Of a DNA stretch of 8,750 bases, positions 1 to 6,390 are shown one piece after another (positions within the stretch are counted from its first letter, which is position 1; each line of letters opens with the position of its first letter). The translations under genes and the position numbers were made by a program. Source of the DNA: DATDAW01 sp036524675 (GTDB lineage: Bacteria > Verrucomicrobiota > Verrucomicrobiia > Chthoniobacterales > DASVRZ01); contig DATDBU010000093.1 in NCBI GenBank assembly GCA_036524675.1, positions 1 through 8,750 of the forward strand, given 5' to 3'. The notes beneath the pieces were generated by a model. The model saw only the letters and a program-made list of their open reading frames with translations. It ran no database searches and had not been told where the DNA came from.

Positions 1-143
1 CCGCCCTCATGTGTGCATTCGTCGTCGATGGCGTAAAAGCATCCGTCCACGTTGAATACGGCAATGCACCTCCCGGCAATCTCGAACTTTCGAGCGTTCC
101 CGGGAGGAACGTCCGTAACTGTTGTGATTCGGTAAAGTGCCAT
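1..143 (-). CDS. Rieske [2Fe-2S] ferredoxin-like protein, N-terminal part (runs off the left edge)
   Basis: The minus strand from 143 reads 47 complete codons, beginning MALYRITTVTDVPPG and ending in CTHEG at residues 43-47, and then leaves the window. C-T-H (Cys43, His45) is the first half of the Rieske iron-sulfur cluster box, and the preceding FNVDGCFYAIDD stretch (residues 30-41) is the typical strand that leads into it. Small soluble Rieske ferredoxins of this kind (about 100-110 residues, NirD or dioxygenase-ferredoxin type) transfer electrons in the cytoplasm to an oxygenase or reductase; the partner is not visible here. The ATG at 143 is supported by AAGGA with six bases between it and the start. 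The second half of the cluster box (CxxH) lies outside the window. The family is clear; the physiological role is unknown. Confidence 0.88.
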   Translation of the reverse strand, partial: MALYRITTVTDVPPGNARKFEIAGRCIAVFNVDGCFYAIDDECTHEG

Positions 144-428
144 TGGCGATCCTTCTTTCTCGATCAATCGTATGCGGCGCCCATTGCGGATGCGGATTCG
201 GCCATTCCCACCGGCAACTCTTTAAGAGCGTCTGCGCGGCATCACCGACCTGGTTGAAGTGCACAAGTTGGGGCAATTCCGAGCCGTCGTGGTTCGATGG
301 AATGCCCGCCGGTTGCCTGTGGTCTGTTCGACGAAGCGGGCGTGGCTCGCGGCTGGAATGGAATTGGCGGAGCTGCCGGTTTCCGACATTGCAACCGGCG
401 CATTTCTCTGATTTTAAGATCGGCCTGA
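144..428. other. Intergenic stretch with a small unrecognised open frame
   Basis: No convincing gene was found between the Rieske start and the glycosyltransferase remnant. A plus-strand frame is open from 226 to a TGA at 409-411 (61 codons). It includes a plausible protein-like stretch (ITDLVEVHKLGQFRAVVVRW, then an Ala/Leu-rich end), but a TAA at 223-225 precedes it and it has no ATG start at its head. It could be the eroded 3' end of a former gene or chance. I do not recognise the family. The 5' untranslated region and promoter of the Rieske gene must also lie here, on the minus strand. Confidence 0.3.
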
Positions 429-1081
429 ATGGCGCTGATGGTTGAATTTTTACGGGGTGGCGGTCTCGAAAGTTCGCGGAAGACGTTTCCAAAGCCGATG
501 TACGGACTGGCCGTTGTCGGGGTTTATCTAACAACGATGCTCGTTTTCTCGCCGTGGCAGACGCACTTCGAACTCAGCCCCGACGAAGGGATTAATCTCG
601 AAAAAGCCGATCTGCTCGGCGACGAAATGCCCCGGCGGCAACGGCGATCATTCTCTACGCCGCCGTCGCTTTGTGGTTTACGCCAGGCCCGGTTAGGCAG
701 TTATCCGAGCCTTTCGCACTCACTGCTACCTTGGCGCGGGATTTACCAATGCTAGACGCCATCGTTGAAACCAGACCGCAGACCCGATTCATCCTGACAA
801 ATCGCCCAATGCTGGCTTTCCGGGCGGGACTTCTCGTGCCGTCGCCCGCGGCAGTTCTTTCGGTAAAGCGAATGGCTCTGCAGCATTCTTCCGGGGTCGT
901 CCTCAAAACATTGGAGACGTATCGCCCCGAACAGGCCTTTCTGCACCGGCATGTCTATGCCGGCCCCGTGTATCAATACCTCGCGGCGCATTACGACCAG
1001 ATTTCCTCGCCCATGGGGCGATACTACTTATCGCGTGTATCGGAAAAAGGAGGCGGCAAGGAACGGTCCCGGCCGGATTGA
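429..1081 (+). pseudogene. GT39-like membrane glycosyltransferase remnant with the middle deleted
   Basis: Two pieces of what looks like one protein lie in different frames. The first (from ATG 429 or 438 to about 630) has a hydrophobic helix, YGLAVVGVYLTTMLVF, then FELSPDEGINLEKADLL. In GT39/PMT-like integral membrane glycosyltransferases a DE-containing first outer loop of this type follows the first helix. The second piece (about 632 to the TGA at 1079-1081, one frame over) starts with another helix, AIILYAAVALWFTP, and continues into a soluble tail with TNRPMLAFRAGLLVPSP and LETYRPEQAFL, the kind of sequence found at the C-terminal end of such proteins. Together they give about 215 codons, against roughly 500 or more for the family, so the multi-helix core is missing and the junction is out of frame. 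These enzymes use polyprenyl-phosphate sugars at the membrane. Family assignment is by pattern recognition and the reading as a broken gene is an inference. Confidence 0.55.
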
Positions 1082-1204
1082 CCCTTTTCCAGTTTTCGTC
1101 TTCAGCCCGGGGGTGGACTTTTTCCCTTCTTCCAGTCATTTGTTTTCGAGTGGACGTTTTGCTGGTCGACGCCAGGGACGCCGGACTAACTTGCACACTT
1201 CAAG

Positions 1205-2767
1205 ATGATTGTTCACCTATACACCCTTTGTTGGAACGAGGAAAACATTCTACCCTTTTTCCTCCGGCACTATACGCCACTGGTGGACCAAATTTTTGTG
1301 GCAAACGATGGTTCCACCGACCGTTCCGAGGAAATTCTTTCGGAATGTCCCCTGGTCACCTTTCGGGAATTTGACGGAGCGGGAGATTCGTTCGCTTTCG
1401 CGCAACAGAAGGACTCCAATGAGGCGTGGAAATACAGCAAGGGTATCGCCGATTGGGTGATCATCTGCGATGCGGACGAGTTCCTTTACCACGAAAATTT
1501 CAGACAATACCTGGCCGACTGCGCGGCGGAAGGCATCACGGTTTTACCCGCAAGAGGCTTTCAAATGGTGGCGGAGGAGTTCCCACCCGAAGATTGGGAG
1601 CTGGCACGGGAAGTAGTGCGTGGGATGCCGTATGACGACATGTCCAAAACAATCGTTTTCAACCCGAACGCCATTGAGGGCACACGGTTTACTCCAGGCA
1701 AACACCTTATGTTTCCCACTGGGCGATGCGTTTTCCCATCAAACATCGAGCTCAAGCTGTTGCACTACAAATATCTCGGCAGGGAATACCTCGTCCGGCG
1801 TCATCAGGAATTGTTCACGCGACGCCGGCGGGTGGATCTGGAGAGGCATTTCGGATTCCAATATTTGCGAACACCGGAGGAAAACAGCGCGGAGTTCGAA
1901 AAGGTGAAGCGACTCTCAACGCAGGTCGTTCCCGGAAGGCCGGGGACGCTAGTTGATGGAGCACAGGCTGTGCTGGACCGGGCGCTCCACGAGCTGTCGG
2001 CGATGTACGAAAACGCCCGCACCGCGATGGCTCTGCAGTGGTATCACCAAATGCAAAGAAGCGATCAGCTCGAAGCATGCGTCCAGGATGAGCGGATGAA
2101 AAACGCGCGATTGACGGACCTCCTTCGCGAGACACAGAAACAGAGCGACCGCCGAATGCAGACGGCGACTACCCTGGACGAGGAAAGTCTCGGGCAGCCG
2201 GCTGCGCTGGGCAATGCCCGGATCGCCAACGAACAGCAGGACTACCAACTCACCTCCCTCACCGCTGAAATAACCCAACTGACAGACCTGTTACGTGCTG
2301 CGGAAACGCAAAACGAACGCCAGTTCCGAAATGTGGCCGCTTTGCGCACAGAGAATTCCCAACTGCCGGCGCTGCTAGATAACGACCAAATGGCCCACGA
2401 ACAGCAGAACCGCCCACTGACCACCCTCACTCGTGACTCAACACGCCGGAAAATCAGCCTCAGCGAGGCGGAAGCCGACAAGGAGCGCCACAACCGGCAA
2501 ATCAACGGGTTGACTGAGGAAATGGATCTACTGATGGCTGCTGCACGAGGGGCGTCCGAACGGGAGAAGCGAGCCGCCGACAGGATCGCTAAATTGGAAA
2601 TGGAACGGGAAAAACTCCGACAACAACGCCAAACGCTTCGCGAAAAAAATGCGACCGTGATGAAATACCGAGAGCTTTACCGCACCGTCACCCGTTCATT
2701 CTCGTGGAAAATGACATCTCCGCTGCGAAGAATCAGCCGATTTTTCACCGGAGGGGGAAAAACGTAA
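1205..2767 (+). CDS. GT2-type glycosyltransferase with C-terminal coiled-coil repeats
   Basis: This 520-residue protein has an N-terminal glycosyltransferase domain of the GT-A fold (Glyco_tranf_2 type, about residues 1-235). It opens with LYTLCWNEENILPFFLRHY, followed by the nucleotide-binding NDGSTDRS (34-41) and the metal-binding DAD at 89-91 (ICDADEF). Residues about 250-485 are charged and Gln/Glu-rich with regular hydrophobics, a predicted long coiled coil. Within it LTDLL recurs at 56-residue spacing (repeats 302-357 and 358-413, and a worn third copy 414-469). The tail, RSFSWKMTSPLRRISRFF (497-514), matches the S-SW-x-T-x-PLR motif seen at the ends of many polysaccharide glycosyltransferases, often after coiled coils. 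It probably transfers a sugar during surface-polysaccharide assembly at the inner face of the membrane; donor and acceptor are unknown. The ATG at 1205 is used because the fold starts immediately; the ribosome-binding site is weak (CAAG). It is followed by a terminator. Confidence 0.85.
   Translation: MIVHLYTLCWNEENILPFFLRHYTPLVDQIFVANDGSTDRSEEILSECPLVTFREFDGAGDSFAFAQQKDSNEAWKYSKGIADWVIICDADEFLYHENFRQYLADCAAEGITVLPARGFQMVAEEFPPEDWELAREVVRGMPYDDMSKTIVFNPNAIEGTRFTPGKHLMFPTGRCVFPSNIELKLLHYKYLGREYLVRRHQELFTRRRRVDLERHFGFQYLRTPEENSAEFEKVKRLSTQVVPGRPGTLVDGAQAVLDRALHELSAMYENARTAMALQWYHQMQRSDQLEACVQDERMKNARLTDLLRETQKQSDRRMQTATTLDEESLGQPAALGNARIANEQQDYQLTSLTAEITQLTDLLRAAETQNERQFRNVAALRTENSQLPALLDNDQMAHEQQNRPLTTLTRDSTRRKISLSEAEADKERHNRQINGLTEEMDLLMAAARGASEREKRAADRIAKLEMEREKLRQQRQTLREKNATVMKYRELYRTVTRSFSWKMTSPLRRISRFFTGGGKT
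2108..2611 (+). repeat. Three in-frame 168-nt (56-residue) coiled-coil repeats inside the glycosyltransferase
   Basis: Copies 1 (2108-2275) and 2 (2276-2443) align without gaps. Both start R/Q-LTDLLR, both carry a Q-x-x-R-x-x-x-x-A-x-L pattern about ten residues in, and both end with NEQQ or HEQQ followed by an LT-x-LT stretch. Copy 3 (2444-2611) is degenerate but keeps the heptad-like hydrophobics and an ERHNRQINGLTEE segment that corresponds to the early part of the others. Fifty-six residues is exactly eight heptads, so duplication preserves coiled-coil register. Confidence 0.65.
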
Positions 2768-2780
2768 AGCCGGACTGCCG

Positions 2781-2801
2781 GCACGCACGCCGCGTGCTTT
2801 T
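2781..2801 (+). terminator. Rho-independent terminator of the glycosyltransferase gene
   Basis: GCACGC (2781-2786) pairs perfectly with GCGTGC (2792-2797) across a five-base loop and is followed by TTTT, then CCCGTTTT. It lies 14 bases after the TAA of the glycosyltransferase. The stem is short but fully GC-rich, and its position is right. Confidence 0.6.
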
Positions 2802-2931
2802 CCCGTTTTCAATCTCAAGGCTTTCCTGCCGCTGGCAAAAAAAGAGTGAACTGAGACGCTTCAAAAGGAAGCTCACGCGTGATAATCGATGCATGTTACT
2901 GCGCTCGAATTGGGCCAGATATGTTGGGACA

Positions 2932-2998
2932 CTAATTTATCAATTTGGATGGCAGCTTGGGTTTCTCTTTCGCTGCCTCCATCTTTTTATCAGGTAAC
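2932..2998 (-). pseudogene. Relic of the C-terminal end of a RAYT-type transposase
   Basis: On the minus strand this stretch encodes YLIKRWRQRK, then after a one-base slip KPKLPSKLIN and a stop at 2932-2934. It matches the tail YLIRRWKQRKKKPKLP of the longer relic at 7960-8229 and is recognisably the same at DNA level (plus-strand 2960-2995 against 8011-8046, with most bases identical). The frame is broken in the A-rich run, so it is debris. It ends within a few bases of the anti-sigma stop codon. The rest of 2802-2931 holds nothing I can identify. Confidence 0.65.
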
Positions 2999-3003
2999 GT
3001 AAT

Positions 3004-3741
3004 CTAGGTGCTGCCTGTCACCAATTTCCTCACCGCGTCCGGACCGGCGACGCTAACCAGCACGTATTGCATTTCCGAGTCGCCCCAGGACGCGGAACCC
3101 CACGAACCGCGGGATTGCATGGCCAGGCTTTTGGCCAGATCGGGGAAATCCGCACGGCGGGCGACGAAAAGGTGGTATTCCTTGCCGTCCTTGTCGAAGC
3201 AAACCAGCGAGACTTTTTTACCCTGATAGATCACGGTCTTGCAGCCGAGGCTTTCCAATTGGGCCAACTCACTGGGCAACGAGTGAGGCAGGGGAGCGTC
3301 GTTGGATACCAGCCAGGCTTTCAATTTCGGCATGTCCTTGCTGTGCTCCATGAGCATGAACGGACGGCTGGCGTAGTTCATGGCGTATTCCGGCAGCGTT
3401 TTTCCGCCGACCGGCGCGGCGGCCCACCAGACAAGCGGCGAAAGGGCGGCGAGGATGGCGATGGCGGCCGCGATGGCTAGAAGGCGCGGCTGACGCCACC
3501 AGACTTTTCGCGAGCTAACCTTAACGCCGGCGAGGATCGATTCGCGCAAGCCGGCCGGCGGTGCGACGGTGGCGAGTTTTTCTCCGAAAGCAGCGTCGAA
3601 TGCCTGCTGTTGCCCGAACCATTGTTTGAGGTGTGGTTCGGTGTCGGCCAGTTTCAACGCCTCGGCAAAAGCGGGGTCGTCTGCGTCCCGGCCATTGGCC
3701 CGGTAGGCGCTGAGAATAAATTTGGCCTGGTCCGGATTCAT
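3004..3741 (-). CDS. Membrane-anchored anti-sigma factor for the adjacent ECF sigma factor
   Basis: This 245-residue protein has a cytoplasmic N-terminal part (about 1-85), one transmembrane helix (about 86-108, LLAIAAAIAILAALSPLVWW) and a C-terminal extracytoplasmic domain (about 110-245). That is the layout of a single-pass anti-sigma factor which sequesters its ECF sigma factor until an envelope signal arrives. No HxxxCxxC zinc anti-sigma motif is visible in the N-terminus. The outer domain contains two cysteines, Cys167 and Cys181 (GCKTVIYQGKKVSLVCF), which could sense thiol oxidation or copper; this is an inference. The start overlaps the sigma factor stop by four bases (ATGA, 3738-3741), so the two are translationally coupled. 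It is the last gene of the bufferin-type cluster. The function rests on architecture and position more than on conserved motifs. Confidence 0.8.
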   Translation of the reverse strand: MNPDQAKFILSAYRANGRDADDPAFAEALKLADTEPHLKQWFGQQQAFDAAFGEKLATVAPPAGLRESILAGVKVSSRKVWWRQPRLLAIAAAIAILAALSPLVWWAAAPVGGKTLPEYAMNYASRPFMLMEHSKDMPKLKAWLVSNDAPLPHSLPSELAQLESLGCKTVIYQGKKVSLVCFDKDGKEYHLFVARRADFPDLAKSLAMQSRGSWGSASWGDSEMQYVLVSVAGPDAVRKLVTGST

Positions 3742-4301
3742 GGCTGCTGTTTCCTCCGGGTTTCAGACTGATCGAATGGGACAACGTTGGATTTTGTTTC
3801 CTTCTCCGCATTCGCCAGCAGGGCGCGCAGTTGCGCTTTTCCACGGGAAATGCGGGACATGACGGTTCCCGGCGGCACGCCAAGCGTTTCGGCGATTTGC
3901 AGATAGGAAAAATTCTCGAGGTAAAACAAGGTTAGCGGCGCCCGGAAAACCTCGTCCACGGAAGTGAGCGCATTCATGACCGTGGCGCCGTCCATGCGGC
4001 GAAGCTGATCGATTTCCTCCGCGGGAATTTCCGTCTGCGCGCCGGGCAGATCCTCGATGGAAGTCCAGCGATCGTCCCGGCGCCGGAGCCGCAGAAACTC
4101 GCGGTGCAGGGTGGTAAAAAGCCAGGATTTTGCCTTGGCGAAATCGTGCATGGTGTGGCCTTTGGTGGCCCAGATGTAGAACGTCTGCTGCGTGAGATCG
4201 CCGGCGTCGGTTTCGCTGCGGGAAAGGCTGTACGCGAACCGGTAGAGCGCCGCGTAGTGGGCGTCCACCAATCCGGTAAAACTATTGTCAGCCGCGGCCA
4301 T
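3738..4301 (-). CDS. ECF-type RNA polymerase sigma factor
   Basis: This 187-residue protein has the two-domain ECF layout. Region 2 is at about residues 8-75 (FTGLVDAHYAALYRFAYSLS, then the DAGDLTQQTF stretch that contacts core polymerase, and KAKSWLFTTLHREFLRLRRR). Region 4 is at about 105-160, with the helix-turn-helix FSYLQIAETLGVPPGTVMSR that reads the -35 element. Between them is a short linker with no extra domains. It overlaps the doxX-like stop by 14 bases at its start and the anti-sigma start by four bases at its end, and no clear Shine-Dalgarno sequence precedes it, so coupling is likely. By context it activates the bufferin-type cluster under envelope, redox or metal stress, with its own gene in the regulon. 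The candidate target motif GGGAATAAA occurs upstream of bufA and of msrB. Confidence 0.93.
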   Translation of the reverse strand: MAAADNSFTGLVDAHYAALYRFAYSLSRSETDAGDLTQQTFYIWATKGHTMHDFAKAKSWLFTTLHREFLRLRRRDDRWTSIEDLPGAQTEIPAEEIDQLRRMDGATVMNALTSVDEVFRAPLTLFYLENFSYLQIAETLGVPPGTVMSRISRGKAQLRALLANAEKETKSNVVPFDQSETRRKQQP

Positions 4302-4818
4302 GATGCAACGTTGTCAGTGACTTGATTTTCCATCCGCCAGCGATGGGGGAGAGTGTTTGGGTGTTCTTTTTTCCGAAGCGTGAAAGAAGTTTGTCCACGG
4401 AGATCGCTCCGGGGCCAAAGGCCAGGATGATGAGTGAGGCGAAGAGAAACAGGAATGGAGCGGCGGTCACGAATTTATCAGGATCGCTGAAGATGGCGTT
4501 CAGGGATTCGCGCTCGGAGGTGACGTAGGCGACGATCATGGTGAATATGAGCGGAAGGGATACGAAGCGCGATGCGAGCCCGATGAGCAGCAGGATCCCG
4601 CCGAAACATTCTGCGCTTCCAGCCAGGATGGCATTGAAGGAAGGAAGGGGAATACCCAGGTCCGCGAAAAATCCCGACGTTCTCTCAAGGTGGGTCAGCT
4701 TTCCCCAACCGGCGATCATGAATTGCCAGCCCCAAAACAGCCGGATGACCAGCAACAACGGCGATTGCAGCCAATTGGCGATGGCGTTGAAACGTTGAAT
4801 GAGGCTGGCTAACTTCAT
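4288..4818 (-). CDS. DoxX family membrane protein of the bufferin cluster
   Basis: This 176-residue integral membrane protein has four predicted helices (about 20-37, 62-82, 85-101 and 118-136). It shows the DoxX hallmarks: LLLVIRLFWGWQFMIAGWGKL in the first helix, and AGSAECFGGILLLIGLASR at the start of the second. DoxX-like proteins recur in MNIO/DUF692 clusters (HvfX or BufD equivalents), where they are thought to take part in maturation, metal handling or membrane redox chemistry; the biochemical role is unsettled. It lies 21 bases after msrB and overlaps the sigma factor start by 14 bases. The C-terminal tail (140-176) is polar and predicted cytoplasmic. The family is clear and the role is inferred from context. 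Confidence 0.9.
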   Translation of the reverse strand: MKLASLIQRFNAIANWLQSPLLLVIRLFWGWQFMIAGWGKLTHLERTSGFFADLGIPLPSFNAILAGSAECFGGILLLIGLASRFVSLPLIFTMIVAYVTSERESLNAIFSDPDKFVTAAPFLFLFASLIILAFGPGAISVDKLLSRFGKKNTQTLSPIAGGWKIKSLTTLHHGRG

Positions 4819-4839
4819 GATAGGATTTCGGTAGTGGAT

Positions 4840-5415
4840 TTATTTCTTTTCGGCTGCCGCGACGGCTGCTTTGCTGAACAGCGGCAAAAATTCACCGTAA
4901 CCTTCCTCGGCCAGTTTTTCCACCGGGATGAAACGCAGCGAGGCGGAGTTGATGCAGTAGCGCAAGCCTTTCGGGCCGGGGCCGTCGGGGAAGACGTGGC
5001 CGAGATGGGCGTCGTCGCTTTTTGAGACGATTTCCGTGCGGGTCATTCCATAGGTGCGGTCGATTTTTTCGACGACGTTTTTCGGATCGATGGGCTTGGT
5101 GAAACTGGGCCAGCCAGTGCCGGAGTCGAATTTGTCGTGAGAACTAAAGAGCGGCCTGCCGCTGATGACGGAGACGTAGAGACCTTCGCGGTGGTTGTCC
5201 CAGTATTCGTTTCGAAACGCAGGTTCGGTGCCGCATTCGACGGCCACGCGGTATTGCATTGGGGTGAGTTTGGACTTCAGGTCGGATTTTGATTCTGCGG
5301 ACATGGTTTTGGTAGTGTTGGCTGTCTTCGCGGATTCGGGACCTGCGTGCATCCACATGGCCGCCGCGACGGCGACGGTAAGCGCGGTCAAAAGGAGAGG
5401 TGGCGACGGTTTCAT
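4840..5415 (-). CDS. msrB: Peptide-methionine (R)-S-oxide reductase MsrB, exported or membrane-anchored
   Basis: MsrB reduces methionine-R-sulfoxide in proteins. The 191 residues comprise an N-terminal hydrophobic segment (about 6-22, LLLTALTVAVAAAMWM), a Ser/Lys/Thr linker and a complete MsrB domain from about residue 48. Landmarks are ECGTEPAFRNEYWDNHREG (60-78), DSGTGWPSF (97-105), HLGHVFPDGP (137-146) and RYCINSASLRF (152-162). Cys154 is the catalytic cysteine, and Cys61 is a likely resolving cysteine. The two CxxC zinc pairs of many MsrB proteins are absent (YVSVISGRPLF instead of a Cys-containing version). The signal-like N-terminus places the enzyme in the envelope, alongside the secreted Cys-rich peptide. 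The ATG at 5415 lies only 27 bases after bufC and just below a candidate ECF -35 motif, so the message from that promoter would have almost no leader. Confidence 0.95.
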   Translation of the reverse strand: MKPSPPLLLTALTVAVAAAMWMHAGPESAKTANTTKTMSAESKSDLKSKLTPMQYRVAVECGTEPAFRNEYWDNHREGLYVSVISGRPLFSSHDKFDSGTGWPSFTKPIDPKNVVEKIDRTYGMTRTEIVSKSDDAHLGHVFPDGPGPKGLRYCINSASLRFIPVEKLAEEGYGEFLPLFSKAAVAAAEKK

Positions 5416-5441
5416 ATGACCTATGAGGCCCGGGCAACGAA

Positions 5442-5450
5442 TTTATTCCC
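5442..5450 (-). promoter_or_regulatory. Candidate ECF -35 element upstream of msrB
   Basis: GGGAATAAA on the minus strand is identical to the motif upstream of bufA (7754-7762). Both copies are followed within a base by TTC and, at slightly different distances, by GGGCC. The GGAAT core resembles the GGAA-type -35 elements read by many ECF sigma factors. It overlaps the last codon and stop of bufC (GAA TAA). A downstream -10 would fall around 5416-5425, almost at the msrB start codon. Part of the match is coding sequence, so chance cannot be excluded. Confidence 0.45.
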
Positions 5451-6312
5451 GCGCCGGACGTTGTGCAATCCAGCCGAGTTGAATCCAAAGCTGGCACCAC
5501 GCTTGAACTTTGGCGGCCTGTTCCTCGGGCGTCTCGCGGGAGCGCGAAAAGGCGGCTCCGCAGGCGTCGGCGAGGGCTTTGCCGGATTTCAGCGCGCGGA
5601 GGAAACGGATGGCGTCGGGCGCGAGACGTTTATAGTAAAGATCGTTGTCGAGGCGATGGACGGCGAGGTGAATGCGTTCGCGTTTCGGCGGGAGCAGACG
5701 TTTGGTTTTCGGCGCTTTGCCGAAGTCGTGCACGATGGCGTTGCTGGCCTCCGAGCGCAGCGCGTCGTGCTTGACCGCGATGATGTAGTCGTCCACGGCG
5801 TGATCGAGTGTTAGCAGCGAAAGATAGGGCTGCAAGCCGACTCGGAGCGTGAAAGGATCGGCATTGACCAGGTCTTCGGGGGTGAATTTTGGAAGAGCGA
5901 GTCCGTCGAAGGCGACGATTTGCGCCCACTCGAATCTGACGATATCGAGCGCCGCCGCGGTGTGCGGCGCGGTGAGTTCGGGTTCCTCGGCAATGAAGCG
6001 GGCCATGCGGCTGCAGAGGTTGCGCAAGGTGTAGGAACGTGACGGATATTTGTGAAGGTAGGCGTGAGTTAGCGCCCAGAATTTGCGTTCTCCCAAAAGC
6101 GCACAAAGACCGGGGTGATCGTCGGCGACGCAGTCGAGGAGACGGCTCCAATACATGCGGTTGTAGATGTCGACGCGTTCGGAGGCGCGCAGACGGTCGT
6201 TTGGTTTGACGAATTTTCCCTCGCGTACGGGCGACCGCGAGCCGAGCGGCCGCGTGATGGCGCTGTGCATGGCACGCTGCCAGGAGGTTAGGTTTTGGGT
6301 GGATGCGCTCAT
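5443..6312 (-). CDS. bufC: BufC-like DUF2063 partner of the MNIO enzyme
   Basis: This 289-residue protein begins with the DUF2063 domain (about residues 8-105): WQRAMHSAI, then RASERVDIYNRMYWSRLLD, DDHPGLCALLGERKFWAL and AYLHKYPSRSYTLRNL. An alpha/beta region follows to the end. DUF2063 proteins (BufC/HvfC) are encoded next to DUF692 enzymes and act as partners in RiPP maturation, probably binding the precursor peptide and presenting it to the MNIO enzyme. The older label of putative DNA-binding domain is not supported by this context. I chose the ATG at 6312 (preceded by AGG) over a GTG at 6348, because the extra residues (RHGRHARFTGQ) do not look like the family. The gene lies 78 bases after bufB with nothing notable between them. 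Confidence 0.92.
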   Translation of the reverse strand: MSASTQNLTSWQRAMHSAITRPLGSRSPVREGKFVKPNDRLRASERVDIYNRMYWSRLLDCVADDHPGLCALLGERKFWALTHAYLHKYPSRSYTLRNLCSRMARFIAEEPELTAPHTAAALDIVRFEWAQIVAFDGLALPKFTPEDLVNADPFTLRVGLQPYLSLLTLDHAVDDYIIAVKHDALRSEASNAIVHDFGKAPKTKRLLPPKRERIHLAVHRLDNDLYYKRLAPDAIRFLRALKSGKALADACGAAFSRSRETPEEQAAKVQAWCQLWIQLGWIAQRPARE

Positions 6313-6390
6313 CTGGCCTGTAAAGCGGGCGTGACGTCCATGTCGCACTTACCGTGCGATCTGGAGATCCCGCCTATTTTGCTGTGCGCG

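Noticed and set aside
7..534. 175-codon minus-strand frame across the left end
   Set aside because: The true minus-strand frame at 1-143 is the Rieske one; this frame overlaps it out of phase and shows no family pattern.
6313..6348. GTG start of bufC at 6348
   Set aside because: The added residues do not resemble the family, and the ATG at 6312 has a better ribosome-binding site.
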